A stretch of DNA of 34,058 nucleotides from an uncultured Granulicella sp. (GCA_937871785.1 CALMON010000071.1:1-34058); one strand, 5' to 3'. Positions 7,336 to 15,496 are shown, numbered from the stretch's first letter. The notes: a model not told the origin generated them from the letters alone. A program made the numbers and translations.

Positions 7336-8211
7336 ATGGTAACGACAAATACACTGGGCGGCACCTTTACATTTCCGGACACGGACCTCACCGTGAAGCG
7401 CATGGGCTATGGCGCGATGCAACTGGCAGGACCGCACGTGACCGGGCCGCCCAAGGATAAGGACGCGGCGATCTCGGTGTTGCGCACGGCTCTCGAAAGG
7501 GGTGTGGACCACATCGACACGAGCGACTTTTACGGGCCGCACGTGACCAACCAGATCATCAAGGACGCGCTACACCCGTATGCCGACGACCTGACCATCG
7601 TCACCAAGCTGGGCGCGCGGCGGGAAGATAGTAAGTGGCTTGTGGCGCTGTCGCGGCAGGAGTTGATCGATGGCCTGCATGACAACCTGCGCAACCTCGG
7701 GCTCGAACGCATGAACGTGGTGAACCTGCGCGTGGGGCCGCCGCTTTCGCCGGCGGACGCCTCCATCGAAGAGCCGATGACGGTGCTTGCGGAACTGCAG
7801 CAGCAGGGCTTGATCGAGCACATCGGCCTGAGCACGGTGACGGCCAGGCAGATTGAAGAAGGGCAGAAGATCGCGCCGGTGGTTTGTGTGCAGAACGAGT
7901 ACAACATCGCCAAGCGCGCCGACGATGCCCTGATCGCGAGCCTCGCCAAACAGGGCATTGCGTATGTGCCCTACTTCCCGCTGGGCGGGTTTACGCCGCT
8001 GCAGGCTTCGGCTCTCGACGAGGTGGCCAAGGAGCTCGGCAGCACGCCGATGATCGTGGCGCTGGCCTGGCTGCTGGGGCATTCGCCGAACCTCCTGCTG
8101 ATTCCGGGGACGTCGTCGGTCAAGCATCTGGAGGAGAATCTGTCGGCGGCGGAGCTGGTGTTGCCGAAGGAGATGGTGGAGAAGCTCGATGCGATCGGCG
8201 CGGCGGCATAA
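7336..8211 (+). CDS. pdxI: Aldo/keto reductase, PdxI/YdbC-like (pyridoxal reductase type)
   Basis: This 291-residue NADPH-dependent (beta/alpha)8 barrel is very close in sequence to E. coli YdbC/PdxI. Shared segments include MGYGAMQLAGP, HIDTSDFYGPHVTNQII, DDLTIVTK, VQNEYNIAKRADDA and YVPYFPLGGFTPLQ. PdxI reduces pyridoxal to pyridoxine in B6 salvage. Catalytic residues visible are Asp61, Tyr66 and Lys91. The usual fourth member, histidine, is replaced by Asn130 (VVNLRVG), as in E. coli YdbC from memory. The ATG at 7336 has an AAGGGAGA site 6 bases upstream. The gene stands alone between a divergent TetR regulator and a strong hairpin terminator. The symbol rests on overall similarity; substrate specificity in this organism is unproven. 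Confidence 0.88.
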   Translation: MVTTNTLGGTFTFPDTDLTVKRMGYGAMQLAGPHVTGPPKDKDAAISVLRTALERGVDHIDTSDFYGPHVTNQIIKDALHPYADDLTIVTKLGARREDSKWLVALSRQELIDGLHDNLRNLGLERMNVVNLRVGPPLSPADASIEEPMTVLAELQQQGLIEHIGLSTVTARQIEEGQKIAPVVCVQNEYNIAKRADDALIASLAKQGIAYVPYFPLGGFTPLQASALDEVAKELGSTPMIVALAWLLGHSPNLLLIPGTSSVKHLEENLSAAELVLPKEMVEKLDAIGAAA

Positions 8212-8235
8212 TTCTGTTCACCCTTGTCGTCTCAA

Positions 8236-8289
8236 CGAAGTGGAGGAGTCTGCTTTCTTGAACGAACGCAGACTCCTCCCTTTACTTCG
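8236..8289. terminator. Bidirectional hairpin between convergent genes
   Basis: A perfect 12-bp stem (GGAGGAGTCTGC, 8242-8253, with GCAGACTCCTCC, 8268-8279) has a 14-base loop. An outer 6-bp stem (CGAAGT 8236-8241 with ACTTCG 8284-8289) extends it across a small bulge. It lies between the stops of the aldo/keto reductase and the glutaminase-like gene. Only a short pyrimidine tract follows on either side. Confidence 0.75.
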
Positions 8290-8334
8290 GAAGGACGAGT
8301 CCACAAGGAAGACAGGCAGACCCTCTGAAGGCAT

Positions 8335-10419
8335 CTATTCCGTCCGCCCCTGCCACTTCTTCGCGAGCGCCGGGTCGCTCAGCGCCTTGATGTACACGCC
8401 GCCCACCACCGAGCGCGCCTGAAATTGCTCCTGCCTGCCGGTCACGGTGTCGTACCAGTCGTTGAGCGGCACGCGCGAGGGTGCGGCGTCGAGCCACTTG
8501 CCAATCAACGCGGCAAAGTTTGTAAACTCTTCCCGCGAGTCCGATAGCGTAAACGTCCAGAACTCCCAATCGAGCTTGGTGTACATTTTGCGGCTGTCGA
8601 GCGGCAGACCGTATGGCTGCAGTTTGGTTTCGTAAAAGCGCAGTTCGCTTTCGCGCACGCTCGCGGGGAACAGGTTGTAGCCGAGCAGCTTGTCCCACAC
8701 CAGGTTGTACTTCTGGCTCCAGCTATCGGCGTCCTCGTAGCCGAGCTTGTAGTGGTCGCCTTCGCGGGCCATCGTTTGCCACTGCCCGGCGTACCCTTTG
8801 GCAAGCGCGGCATACTTCGCCGACTCGGCGGTATGGCCCAGCCCGCGCGCCATTTCGGCGTACGCGGCTATCGCGACGATCGCCTTCAGCGACAGGTTCG
8901 CGTTGTGTGCGACGTGCCCGGCGAAGTCGTCGGTGGTGAGCTGCTTTTCGGGGTCCAGGCCGTGCATCCGCAGGAAGTCGACCCACTTGGTCAGCAGCGG
9001 CCAGTAGTGCTCGGCAAAGTGGAGGTTGCCCTGCGCCCGACCCATGGCCGCGATCATCACCAGCATGTTGCCGCTTTCTTCCACCGGCATCTGGTCGTCT
9101 TCAGTCTTTTCGCCGCCGCCGTACACCTGCCCGTCGGCCAGCGGATACTGGCCCAGGTCGTGCGGCGCAAACGGAAATTTCCAGCGGCCGGTGGCGGCGT
9201 ATTCCATGACCGGCTTCAACTGCGCTTCAAGCAGCGCGGGGCTGAAGAACACGAAGAAGGGCGACGACGGGTAGAGCACGTCGACGGTCGAAATGCAGCC
9301 GTTCGAGAAGTTTTCCTTGGGAAACTGCAGCGGGCTGCCGTCAAGGTCCGTCGCCAGACCGTTGGCCGCCAGCGTTTGCCGGTAGGCCAGCGTGGCGACG
9401 CGTGCGTAGTCCGGCCCGCCCACGCGTTCGAGGTCGGCATGGAGGTCGGCGTCGAACTTCGTCGATCGCATTTCGATGGTCGCAAACTGCGCTTCGGCGG
9501 CGGCCAGCATCCCGCCTTCGGTCGTGCCGCCTTTGGTCCAGTAGGCCTTCAGCTTGCGGTCAAGGTACGCGATCACATAGGTCTGGGTGAAGCTGACGAG
9601 GACGTGGCGGTCGGCCGTTCCGTTTGCGTCGACGGACAGCGGAAAGTCGACCGCCAGAAACGGCGCGCCCCTGTTGGGTGCCTGCGGCATGGCTGTGTCG
9701 TCTTCGGCGGGAAGCGTGCCGCTGGCGGCAAAGGCGTCGGGCGCGCGGCGCGAAAACGACGTGCTCGCTTCCTCGCCTGACGGCACGGCCAAGTGGAAAT
9801 AGCCCCAATCCGCGCGCAAATTGTCGCCACTGCGGTTGAGCACGCGCTGGTCCTGCGAGCCGACGTTGAGCACCGCAAGCGGCCCGGCAGCCGAGCGCCC
9901 CCAGGTCACGGGCTGGTCGGGTGTGTTGACGGCAAGGCGCGGGTCGACCGCGAAGTACACCTGCACGTCGTGGTGCGCGCCGTCGGTAGCCGCGATGTGC
10001 CAGCTCAGGTAGGTTACCGGCCGCGCGAGCACGGTGAGGTCGTTCGGCAGGAGCGGCGAAAGAAAGCTCAGCGTGCAGCGAACGCCCGCGCCTTCAAACG
10101 TGTAGCGTGTGTGCGTGGCCGTAATCTCAAGCCCCGTTTGCGGCAGGGCGGGCATGTCGCGGTCGCGGTCGCCCATCAGGCGGAACGGCTTGCCGTCGAT
10201 GCGCAGCAGGCTGTCCATGGGCTGTTCGGTGCCGGTCCAGTGGCGGGTGGGGCTCGCGGTCAGCGTGTCGGTAAGGGACCATACGCTGAAGTACGGGTCG
10301 TGCGTGATGAGCGGCACGGCGGGCGCGCGGTCCTGCCGCGGCTGCTGGGCGCAAGTCGCCACTGCCAACGCCGCAAGCGCGGCGGCAGCGATCAGTTTCC
10401 GGGCGAGATGCGGACGCAT
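8335..10419 (-). CDS. Exported glutaminase A-like protein (DUF4964/DUF5127/DUF4965/DUF1793)
   Basis: This 694-residue protein starts with a Sec signal peptide (KLIAAAALAALAVATCAQ). The mature part follows the order of fungal glutaminase A (GtaA): an N-terminal DUF4964-like segment (PLITHDPYFSVWSLTD, TGTEQPMDSLLRIDG), a DUF5127 beta-sandwich to about residue 330, a DUF4965 region (VATLAYRQTLAANG, FPKENFSNGCISTVD) and a helical DUF1793 barrel (EESGNMLVMIAAMG, KLDWEFWTFTLS, PLNDWYDT). Fungal members release glutamate from glutamine; bacterial members are common in Bacteroidota and Acidobacteriota, and their substrates are largely unproven. The frame is open further upstream, but the ATG at 10419 has GGAGAAG 5 bases before it and begins the signal peptide. 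It lies 64 bp downstream of a dehydrogenase gene and may share its transcript. Confidence 0.85.
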   Translation of the reverse strand: MRPHLARKLIAAAALAALAVATCAQQPRQDRAPAVPLITHDPYFSVWSLTDTLTASPTRHWTGTEQPMDSLLRIDGKPFRLMGDRDRDMPALPQTGLEITATHTRYTFEGAGVRCTLSFLSPLLPNDLTVLARPVTYLSWHIAATDGAHHDVQVYFAVDPRLAVNTPDQPVTWGRSAAGPLAVLNVGSQDQRVLNRSGDNLRADWGYFHLAVPSGEEASTSFSRRAPDAFAASGTLPAEDDTAMPQAPNRGAPFLAVDFPLSVDANGTADRHVLVSFTQTYVIAYLDRKLKAYWTKGGTTEGGMLAAAEAQFATIEMRSTKFDADLHADLERVGGPDYARVATLAYRQTLAANGLATDLDGSPLQFPKENFSNGCISTVDVLYPSSPFFVFFSPALLEAQLKPVMEYAATGRWKFPFAPHDLGQYPLADGQVYGGGEKTEDDQMPVEESGNMLVMIAAMGRAQGNLHFAEHYWPLLTKWVDFLRMHGLDPEKQLTTDDFAGHVAHNANLSLKAIVAIAAYAEMARGLGHTAESAKYAALAKGYAGQWQTMAREGDHYKLGYEDADSWSQKYNLVWDKLLGYNLFPASVRESELRFYETKLQPYGLPLDSRKMYTKLDWEFWTFTLSDSREEFTNFAALIGKWLDAAPSRVPLNDWYDTVTGRQEQFQARSVVGGVYIKALSDPALAKKWQGRTE

Positions 10420-10483
10420 GTTGCTTCTCCGGTAACACGGCGCGGCCAAGGCTGCCTCGCCGGTGAGCCAGTGTACATCGCGG

Positions 10484-11281
10484 CTACAGGCTGCGGGTCT
10501 GGCCGCCGTCCATGACGAAACAGCCGCCCGTGGCAAAGCCCGCCTGCGGACTGCACAGGTAGGCGGCAAACGAGGCGATCTCGTCCGGCGTGCCGAAGCG
10601 TCGCTGCGGAACCTCGGCCTTGAGCATGGCCTGGACGCCATCCGGGCTGCTTTCAACGCGGCGCTCCCAGGTGCCGCCGGGGAAAAGAATATTGCCGGGA
10701 GCGACGGTGTTGACGCGGATGCGTTCGGGGCCAAGCTGGCGGGCGAGGTTCTTGGAGTAGTTCACAAGAGCGGCCTTGGCGGCGGAATACGGCAGCGGCG
10801 CAGGCGTTGCTTCAACGGCGACGATCGAGGAAATATACAGGATGCTGCCGCGGCTCTGCGCTTCCGTGTCGGAAGCGTTTTTGAGCAGATGCGGAAGCAC
10901 CGCCTGCGTCAGGCGCGTGGAGGCAAAAAAATTCAGCTCAAAGAGGCGCTGCCACTCCGCGTCGGGCTGGTCCCAGCCGGGCTTGCCGGCGCCGGTGCCG
11001 AGGTTCGCGATGAGGTGGTCGATTTGGCCGAAGTGCTCGACCGTGCGCGTGAAGGCGGCAGCGATGGTGGCGGCATCGCCAAAGTCGCCAGCGATGGGCA
11101 GAATGCGCCGGGAAGTGTCGGCGGTGGCGAGTTCGCGCGTGGTGCGCTCAAGCGAGGCTTCGTCGCGGCCGGTGAGCACAATGCGTGCGCCTTCGGCAAG
11201 CAGCGTGGCAGCGATGGCGCGACCGATGCCGCGGGACGAACCCGCAATAAAGCAGACCTGGTCGGTAAGGTGGAGGTTCAT
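10484..11281 (-). CDS. Short-chain dehydrogenase/reductase (classical SDR)
   Basis: This 265-residue NAD(P)-dependent oxidoreductase has the cofactor motif GSSRGIG (residues 14-20), ANLGTG in place of the usual NNAG, the catalytic region ILYISSIVAVE with PYSAAKAAL, and the C-terminal TGGCFVMDGG. It resembles 3-oxoacyl-ACP-reductase-like SDRs, but the substrate cannot be told. The ATG at 11281 has AGGA about 6 bases upstream. It is separated from the upstream dehydrogenase by a 137-bp repeat-containing gap, and is 64 bp upstream of the glutaminase-like gene. The neighbours suggest a role in sugar or polyol oxidation (inference). Confidence 0.88.
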   Translation of the reverse strand: MNLHLTDQVCFIAGSSRGIGRAIAATLLAEGARIVLTGRDEASLERTTRELATADTSRRILPIAGDFGDAATIAAAFTRTVEHFGQIDHLIANLGTGAGKPGWDQPDAEWQRLFELNFFASTRLTQAVLPHLLKNASDTEAQSRGSILYISSIVAVEATPAPLPYSAAKAALVNYSKNLARQLGPERIRVNTVAPGNILFPGGTWERRVESSPDGVQAMLKAEVPQRRFGTPDEIASFAAYLCSPQAGFATGGCFVMDGGQTRSL

Positions 11282-11312
11282 GGGTATCCTGTGTCGATCG
11301 TATGTTTTGGAA

Positions 11313-11410
11313 GAGCTGCGAGCTATAAGCAACGAGCTATGAGGGGATGGAGAGTCTTTGCGCTCTCGGCTCATGGCCTCTCGGCTCACAGCTCTATGCT
11401 CACAGCTCGG
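11313..11410. repeat. Intergenic direct/inverted repeat cluster (GAGCTATGAG type)
   Basis: The left half carries GAGCTATAAGCAAC (11320-11333) followed by GAGCTATGAG (11334-11343), a 14-bp period. The right half carries CTCACAGCTCTATG (11385-11398) followed by CTCACAGCTC (11399-11408), also a 14-bp period. The right half is roughly the reverse complement of the left, so the transcript could fold into a long imperfect hairpin. It lies between two dehydrogenase genes on the minus strand. It may be a dispersed repeat or a processing/termination element. Confidence 0.5.
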
Positions 11411-11418
11411 ACAAACTC

Positions 11419-12279
11419 CTAAACAGCCGTCCAGCCACCGTCGACGTTCAGGTTCTGCCCCGTAACGTAGGTGCTGGCGTCGGAGGCGAGAAACAACAGC
11501 GCGCCGCAAAGCTCGATCGGTCTGCCGATGCGGTTCATCACCGTGTAGCCCTTCAAGCGCGTCACAAACGGCGAATCTTCCTGCACCGCGTTCTGCCCGG
11601 TGCCAACGTCTTCCGTGTTCGAAAAGGGCCCCGGCGAAATGCAGTTGGCGCGCACGCCTTCGCGGCCCCAGAAGCTCGCCGTGTAGCGCGTGAAGGCGGC
11701 CAGCGCGGCCTTCGACGCGGAGTAGCCGGGAGGGTTCAGGCTCGTCGTGCCTTCGTAGAGCTGCGGTCGCGGCGCGACGCTCGCGTACATGGTGGCGATG
11801 TTGATGATCGAGCCGCGACCTTGCTGCTTCATCTTGAGACCGAGCGTTTGCGTCGTCTGCACGGCCCAATACACGCCACCCTGCAGGTTGCGCTGCCACT
11901 GGTCGAAGGTGGAGTTTTCGAGCGAGCCTTCGGGCACGTTGAAGCCGGTCGCCGCGCCGAGCTCATGTGCGTTGTTGATGAGCACGTCGACCGACTTTTC
12001 TTCGGCGGCGATGCCCTTGCAGAGCTCATCCAGCGCGGCGACGTTGTACATATCGATCTGTCGGACGCTGATCCGGTCCGCGCCGAACTGGTTGGCCCAC
12101 GCGGCGGCTTCGGTTTGCAGCCGTTCGCTGCGGCCCAGCGCGACCACGCGCGCGCCGTTGGCCAGCAGCGCCAGCGCGAACGTGCGGCCCAGGAAGCCCG
12201 ACGCGCCGGTAAGCACGGCGGTCTTGCCTTCGAGCGAGAACAGCGAGTTGAGCTTGAGGTCTTCAGCGGTGATGGGCAT
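11419..12279 (-). CDS. Short-chain dehydrogenase/reductase, PtmA-like
   Basis: This 286-residue SDR has TGASGFLG (residues 24-31), NNAHELG, NIATMYASVAP in the serine region, GYSASKAAL as the catalytic YxxxK, and TYVTGQNLNVDGG near the end. The insertion RPQLYEGT corresponds to DQRLY in the other PtmA-like protein of this window, so the two belong to the same subfamily. Such enzymes are often encoded beside sugar isomerase genes in surface-glycan clusters (family knowledge). The ATG at 12279 has AGGA 7 bases upstream, and this site overlaps the stop codon of the isomerase-like gene, so the two are tightly coupled in one operon. The reaction is probably oxidation or reduction of a sugar carbon; the substrate is unknown. 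Confidence 0.88.
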   Translation of the reverse strand: MPITAEDLKLNSLFSLEGKTAVLTGASGFLGRTFALALLANGARVVALGRSERLQTEAAAWANQFGADRISVRQIDMYNVAALDELCKGIAAEEKSVDVLINNAHELGAATGFNVPEGSLENSTFDQWQRNLQGGVYWAVQTTQTLGLKMKQQGRGSIINIATMYASVAPRPQLYEGTTSLNPPGYSASKAALAAFTRYTASFWGREGVRANCISPGPFSNTEDVGTGQNAVQEDSPFVTRLKGYTVMNRIGRPIELCGALLFLASDASTYVTGQNLNVDGGWTAV

Positions 12280-12288
12280 GTGCGTTTC

Positions 12289-13182
12289 CTAGAGAGCTTG
12301 TGTTGCTTGCTGGCGAACGTAATCAGCTTGTGTTTTCAGGAACTCGACTTCGTCGCCGGGCACGCCGCGCGCCACCTGCAGCGTGAAGCCGCCTTTGTAG
12401 TCGATGCTGCGGATAGCTTTGAAGACGTCGTCGAAGTCCGCCGAGCCGGTGCCGAGCGGACGTGTTTCTATGCCGCCTTCGGGCTTGCGGAAGCGGTCCT
12501 TGATATGCACCGAGCCGATGCGGCGACCGTACGCGGCAAACTCTTCAGTGGCCACGTAGCCCAGGCCGGAGGAGTTGCCGGAGTCCCAGTTGACCTTGAG
12601 GTAGGGGTGCTCGAGCCGCGACAGAAAGGCGTGGAACTCTTCAGGGCCGAAGTCAGCTTCGAGGTGCAGCTCCACCTCGTTCTCCTCCGCGATGGGCAGG
12701 GCGCGCTTCAGGATATCGAGCACCTGCTGCTTCTCGTAGTCGCCCGTGATTTTGGAGTTGTCGACGAACGGCAGCACCATGCGGTCGGCACCGATGCGCG
12801 CGGCGACCGGGATCAGCGCGTGGAGGTGCGCTTCGCGGCGTTCGCGCTCGGCGGGCGAGCAGCGGATCAGCGGCACATCCATAAACCAGTCGCCGCACAG
12901 GGCGGGGGTGCGGATGCCGTGTTTCGCTTTCAACTCGTCCATCTCCGCCAGGCCGGCTTCGGAGAAGATCGGGTTGCCGACCTCGCCGGCGGTGTTTTTG
13001 CCTTCGCCGTACGCGTCATGGATCCATTCGATGTAGTCGAGTCCGGCTTCGCGGGCGCGGGCGATTTCCTCCCGCCAGCTTTCGCGCGGAAAGCTTTGGA
13101 ACCGGCCGTCTTCCGGCGGAGAAAGTCGGCCTTGCATGATGCCGATAGGGTGCGCGGTGGTGTGCTCGGTGGCGTGCGGCAT
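12289..13182 (-). CDS. Sugar phosphate isomerase/epimerase-like TIM barrel (AP_endonuc_2 family)
   Basis: This 297-residue protein has a xylose-isomerase-like TIM barrel. It begins with IGIMQGRLSPPEDGRFQSF and shows probable metal ligands in LHLEADFG (Glu), VNWDSGN (Asp) and VHIKDR (His). The last strand reads FTLQVARG, with Gln where many members have Glu. Relatives with the same opening are found beside PtmA-like dehydrogenases in surface-sugar gene clusters (recalled, not searched). The product probably isomerises or epimerises a sugar or keto-sugar. The ATG at 13182 has no clear ribosome binding site; the Met at about residue 15 (MQGRLSPP) is less likely because it would cut the first strand. 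Nine bases separate its stop from the next gene. Confidence 0.82.
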   Translation of the reverse strand: MPHATEHTTAHPIGIMQGRLSPPEDGRFQSFPRESWREEIARAREAGLDYIEWIHDAYGEGKNTAGEVGNPIFSEAGLAEMDELKAKHGIRTPALCGDWFMDVPLIRCSPAERERREAHLHALIPVAARIGADRMVLPFVDNSKITGDYEKQQVLDILKRALPIAEENEVELHLEADFGPEEFHAFLSRLEHPYLKVNWDSGNSSGLGYVATEEFAAYGRRIGSVHIKDRFRKPEGGIETRPLGTGSADFDDVFKAIRSIDYKGGFTLQVARGVPGDEVEFLKTQADYVRQQATQAL

Positions 13183-13299
13183 AGGGGTTCAGCATACACC
13201 GGGCCGCACCGGAAAGAGGCTCGCGCCACGGCCCCAGCCAAGCCCCGCCGCAGGGCAGGGCCGCGCAGCTTAGAATCGTAGCTGGATTCCTTTACGCCC

Positions 13300-14715
13300 A
13301 TGGCAACCCAGGCAATTTTCGAACCGCAGCCGGTGACCGGCCAGACCGAGCATACGCAGCCGGAAAACCGCGCCTATTTTCCAGCGCTGGACGGGGTGCG
13401 CGCCCTGGCATTTCTGCTGGTGTTTGCGCACCACTATATGCGGCTTGAAGTCGGTTGGGTGGGCGTCGATATCTTCTTTGTGCTGTCGGGGTTTCTGATT
13501 ACGGGCATCCTCTACGACACGCGCGATGCCGCGCACCGGGTCCGCAATTTTTACGTGCGGCGGTCGTTGCGCATCTTTCCCCTGTACTACCTTGTTGTGC
13601 TTGCCTTTGTGCTGGCCGCGCCGTTTGCGCATTGGCACTGGGACTGGCGCTGGCTTTCATGGCCGCTCTACGTCGGCAACTGGGTGCTGTTCGTGCATCG
13701 CGGCGCACTCGACCGCGCAACGATGTACCTGTACAATGGCTGGTTGGAAAGCGGACGCGGACAGGTGTACAACATCGGTCACTTCTGGTCGCTGTGCGTG
13801 GAAGAGCAGTTCTATCTCCTGTGGCCTTGGGTGGTATTCAAGGTGCGCAGCCGTCGCGCGTTGATGAGCATAGCTGGCGTGATCGTCGTGTTTTGGCCGC
13901 TGCTGCGCTTTGCCGCCAACGCCACGCTCCCCAAAGACCGCATCAATGCGGATATCATCGCGCACGGCACCGTTTTCCGTCTCGATACGCTGATGGTGGG
14001 TGCGCTGCTGGCGCTGTGGTGGCGCAGCGAGCAGAGCGGTGCGCGCGAGCAGATGTTTCGCGCAGCCAGCCGGGCCATCTGGATAGCCGGTGCGGTGACG
14101 GTTGCGGCTTTGGCGGCGTTTGCCGTGCATCCCGCGCTGCTGCACAACAAAGGGGTGAAGCCCTGGCTGTTCAGCATCGGCTTCACCGTCATCGCGATCT
14201 TTTCCGCGATCCTTATTGTGCGCAGCCTGTTGCCGGGCTCGATTTTCTTCCGCATTTTCCGCCACCCCGCGCTGCGCTGGATGGGCCGCATCACCTACGG
14301 CGCATACGTCTTCCACGACCTGCCGCACAGCGTGTACAGCAAGGTCGCCGACGCGCTGCATGTGCCCACCTGGCCGCTCGCCCTTGTGGGTACGTTTGCG
14401 CTCGCGTGGCTCAGCTTCCGCTTTTTCGAATCGCGCTTTCTGGCACTCAAAGACCGCTGGACAGCGTGCCCCCGCCTTACCGGCGTGCCCGTCGGAAGGA
14501 CGCTGTCCGCTCGAATGGCGTTACCGGTCTCCGCCTTCAGCAGGAGCGCGCAGTTTGCACACTTTGACGCGGCGTTTCGGTGGCGTACCGCAGGGCCACT
14601 TGCAGGTATCATTCACTCATCTGCAAATAGAAGGAGCACCAACCATGAAGTTAGTTCGATACAGACTCGGCGGAACCGACCATGTGGGCGTCCAGGTGGA
14701 GCAGGGAATCGTTGA
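13300..14715 (+). CDS. Acyltransferase family 3 membrane protein, with unusual C-terminal extension
   Basis: Residues 1 to about 390 are an OafA/YrhL-type integral membrane acyltransferase, which moves acetyl or other acyl groups onto sugars of the cell envelope. Motifs are YFPALDGVRALAFLLVFAHHY (catalytic His region), GWVGVDIFFVLSGFLITGIL, FYVRRSLRIFPLYY and FWSLCVEEQFYLLWP. About ten membrane helices follow, ending at FFESRFLALKDR, where the family normally stops. Here the frame stays open for about 85 more residues of low-complexity, Arg/Ser-rich sequence. It overlaps the start of the next gene by 71 bp in another frame. The tail therefore looks like loss of the old stop by mutation or frameshift. 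The ATG at 13300 has only a weak ribosome binding site. The gene is divergent from the isomerase-like gene. Confidence 0.85.
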   Translation: MATQAIFEPQPVTGQTEHTQPENRAYFPALDGVRALAFLLVFAHHYMRLEVGWVGVDIFFVLSGFLITGILYDTRDAAHRVRNFYVRRSLRIFPLYYLVVLAFVLAAPFAHWHWDWRWLSWPLYVGNWVLFVHRGALDRATMYLYNGWLESGRGQVYNIGHFWSLCVEEQFYLLWPWVVFKVRSRRALMSIAGVIVVFWPLLRFAANATLPKDRINADIIAHGTVFRLDTLMVGALLALWWRSEQSGAREQMFRAASRAIWIAGAVTVAALAAFAVHPALLHNKGVKPWLFSIGFTVIAIFSAILIVRSLLPGSIFFRIFRHPALRWMGRITYGAYVFHDLPHSVYSKVADALHVPTWPLALVGTFALAWLSFRFFESRFLALKDRWTACPRLTGVPVGRTLSARMALPVSAFSRSAQFAHFDAAFRWRTAGPLAGIIHSSANRRSTNHEVSSIQTRRNRPCGRPGGAGNR

Positions 14716-15496
14716 TGTTGCGGCCCACCTGCCGAATGCGCCGGCCACCATGCTCGGTGTGCTCGCCCAATGGGACAGCCTGCTGCCGGAACTGAAGAAG
14801 CTCGAAGAGAGCGGCAGTGTCGATCACCCGCTGGATGCGGTGGAGCTTCTTGCGCCGGTTGAGCGTCCGTCGAAGATCTGGGCTATCGGCCTGAACTACG
14901 CGGATCACGCTAAAGAAGCCGGCATGGACCTGCCGAAAGACCAGCTTTGGTTCACGAAAGCGGTCGGAACACTGAACGATCCGTTCGCTCCTGTGCAGGT
15001 GCCGAAAGCGTCGAGCAAGATCGATTACGAAGCGGAACTGGTCATTGTGATCGGCAAAAAGTGCCGGCACGTGCCGGCCAGTGAGGCGTCGTCGGTAATC
15101 GCCGGCTATTGCGTGGGCAACGATGTTTCCGTGCGCGACTGGCAGCTGCGGACGTCGCAATGGAGCCTCGGCAAGTCCTTCGACACGCACGGTCCCATCG
15201 GCCCCTGCCTGGTCACATCTGACTCCATCGATCCGCACCATTTGCAGATTCGCACCTCCGTCAACGGCGAGTTGCGGCAGAACTCGAACACGGACCAATT
15301 CGTCTTCAACTGCTTCCAGATGGTCGAGCAGCTTTCAGATGCCATGACTCTCGAGCCGGGCGACCTGATCTTCACGGGAACGCCGCCGGGCATCGGCAAC
15401 GCGATGAAGCCGCAGCAGTTCCTGCGCGAAGGCGATGTCGTGCGCGTCGAAATCGAAGGCATCGGCGCCATTGAAAACAAGTTCGTCAACGAGTAG
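14645..15496 (+). CDS. Fumarylacetoacetate hydrolase (FAH) family protein
   Basis: This 283-residue enzyme has an N-terminal cap (MKLVRYRLGG) and a FAH domain from about residue 75. The metal-binding set is visible: Glu129 and Glu131 in DYEAELVIVIGK and Asp160 in GYCVGNDVSVRD. Further family motifs are GLNYADHAKE, FDTHGPIGP and FTGTPPGIG. Family members cut C-C bonds of 2,4-diketo acids or hydrate 2-oxo-pent-4-enoates. Close types include 2,4-diketo-3-deoxy-fuconate or rhamnonate hydrolases, which act with SDR enzymes in oxidative deoxy-sugar breakdown. The nearby dehydrogenases fit that idea but do not prove it. The ATG at 14645 has AAGGAG 8 bases upstream. A strong terminator follows. Confidence 0.9.
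   Translation: MKLVRYRLGGTDHVGVQVEQGIVDVAAHLPNAPATMLGVLAQWDSLLPELKKLEESGSVDHPLDAVELLAPVERPSKIWAIGLNYADHAKEAGMDLPKDQLWFTKAVGTLNDPFAPVQVPKASSKIDYEAELVIVIGKKCRHVPASEASSVIAGYCVGNDVSVRDWQLRTSQWSLGKSFDTHGPIGPCLVTSDSIDPHHLQIRTSVNGELRQNSNTDQFVFNCFQMVEQLSDAMTLEPGDLIFTGTPPGIGNAMKPQQFLREGDVVRVEIEGIGAIENKFVNE

Noticed and set aside
10420-10734. 105-residue N-terminal extension of the glutaminase-like protein
   Set aside because: It precedes a good ribosome binding site and signal peptide at 10419, is Arg/Ser/Ala-rich, and overlaps the dehydrogenase gene.
11347-13281. A 644-codon plus-strand frame opposite the dehydrogenase and isomerase genes
   Set aside because: Both opposing genes have complete motifs and ribosome binding sites. 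This frame has an Arg/Ala/Val-rich composition typical of GC-rich antisense.
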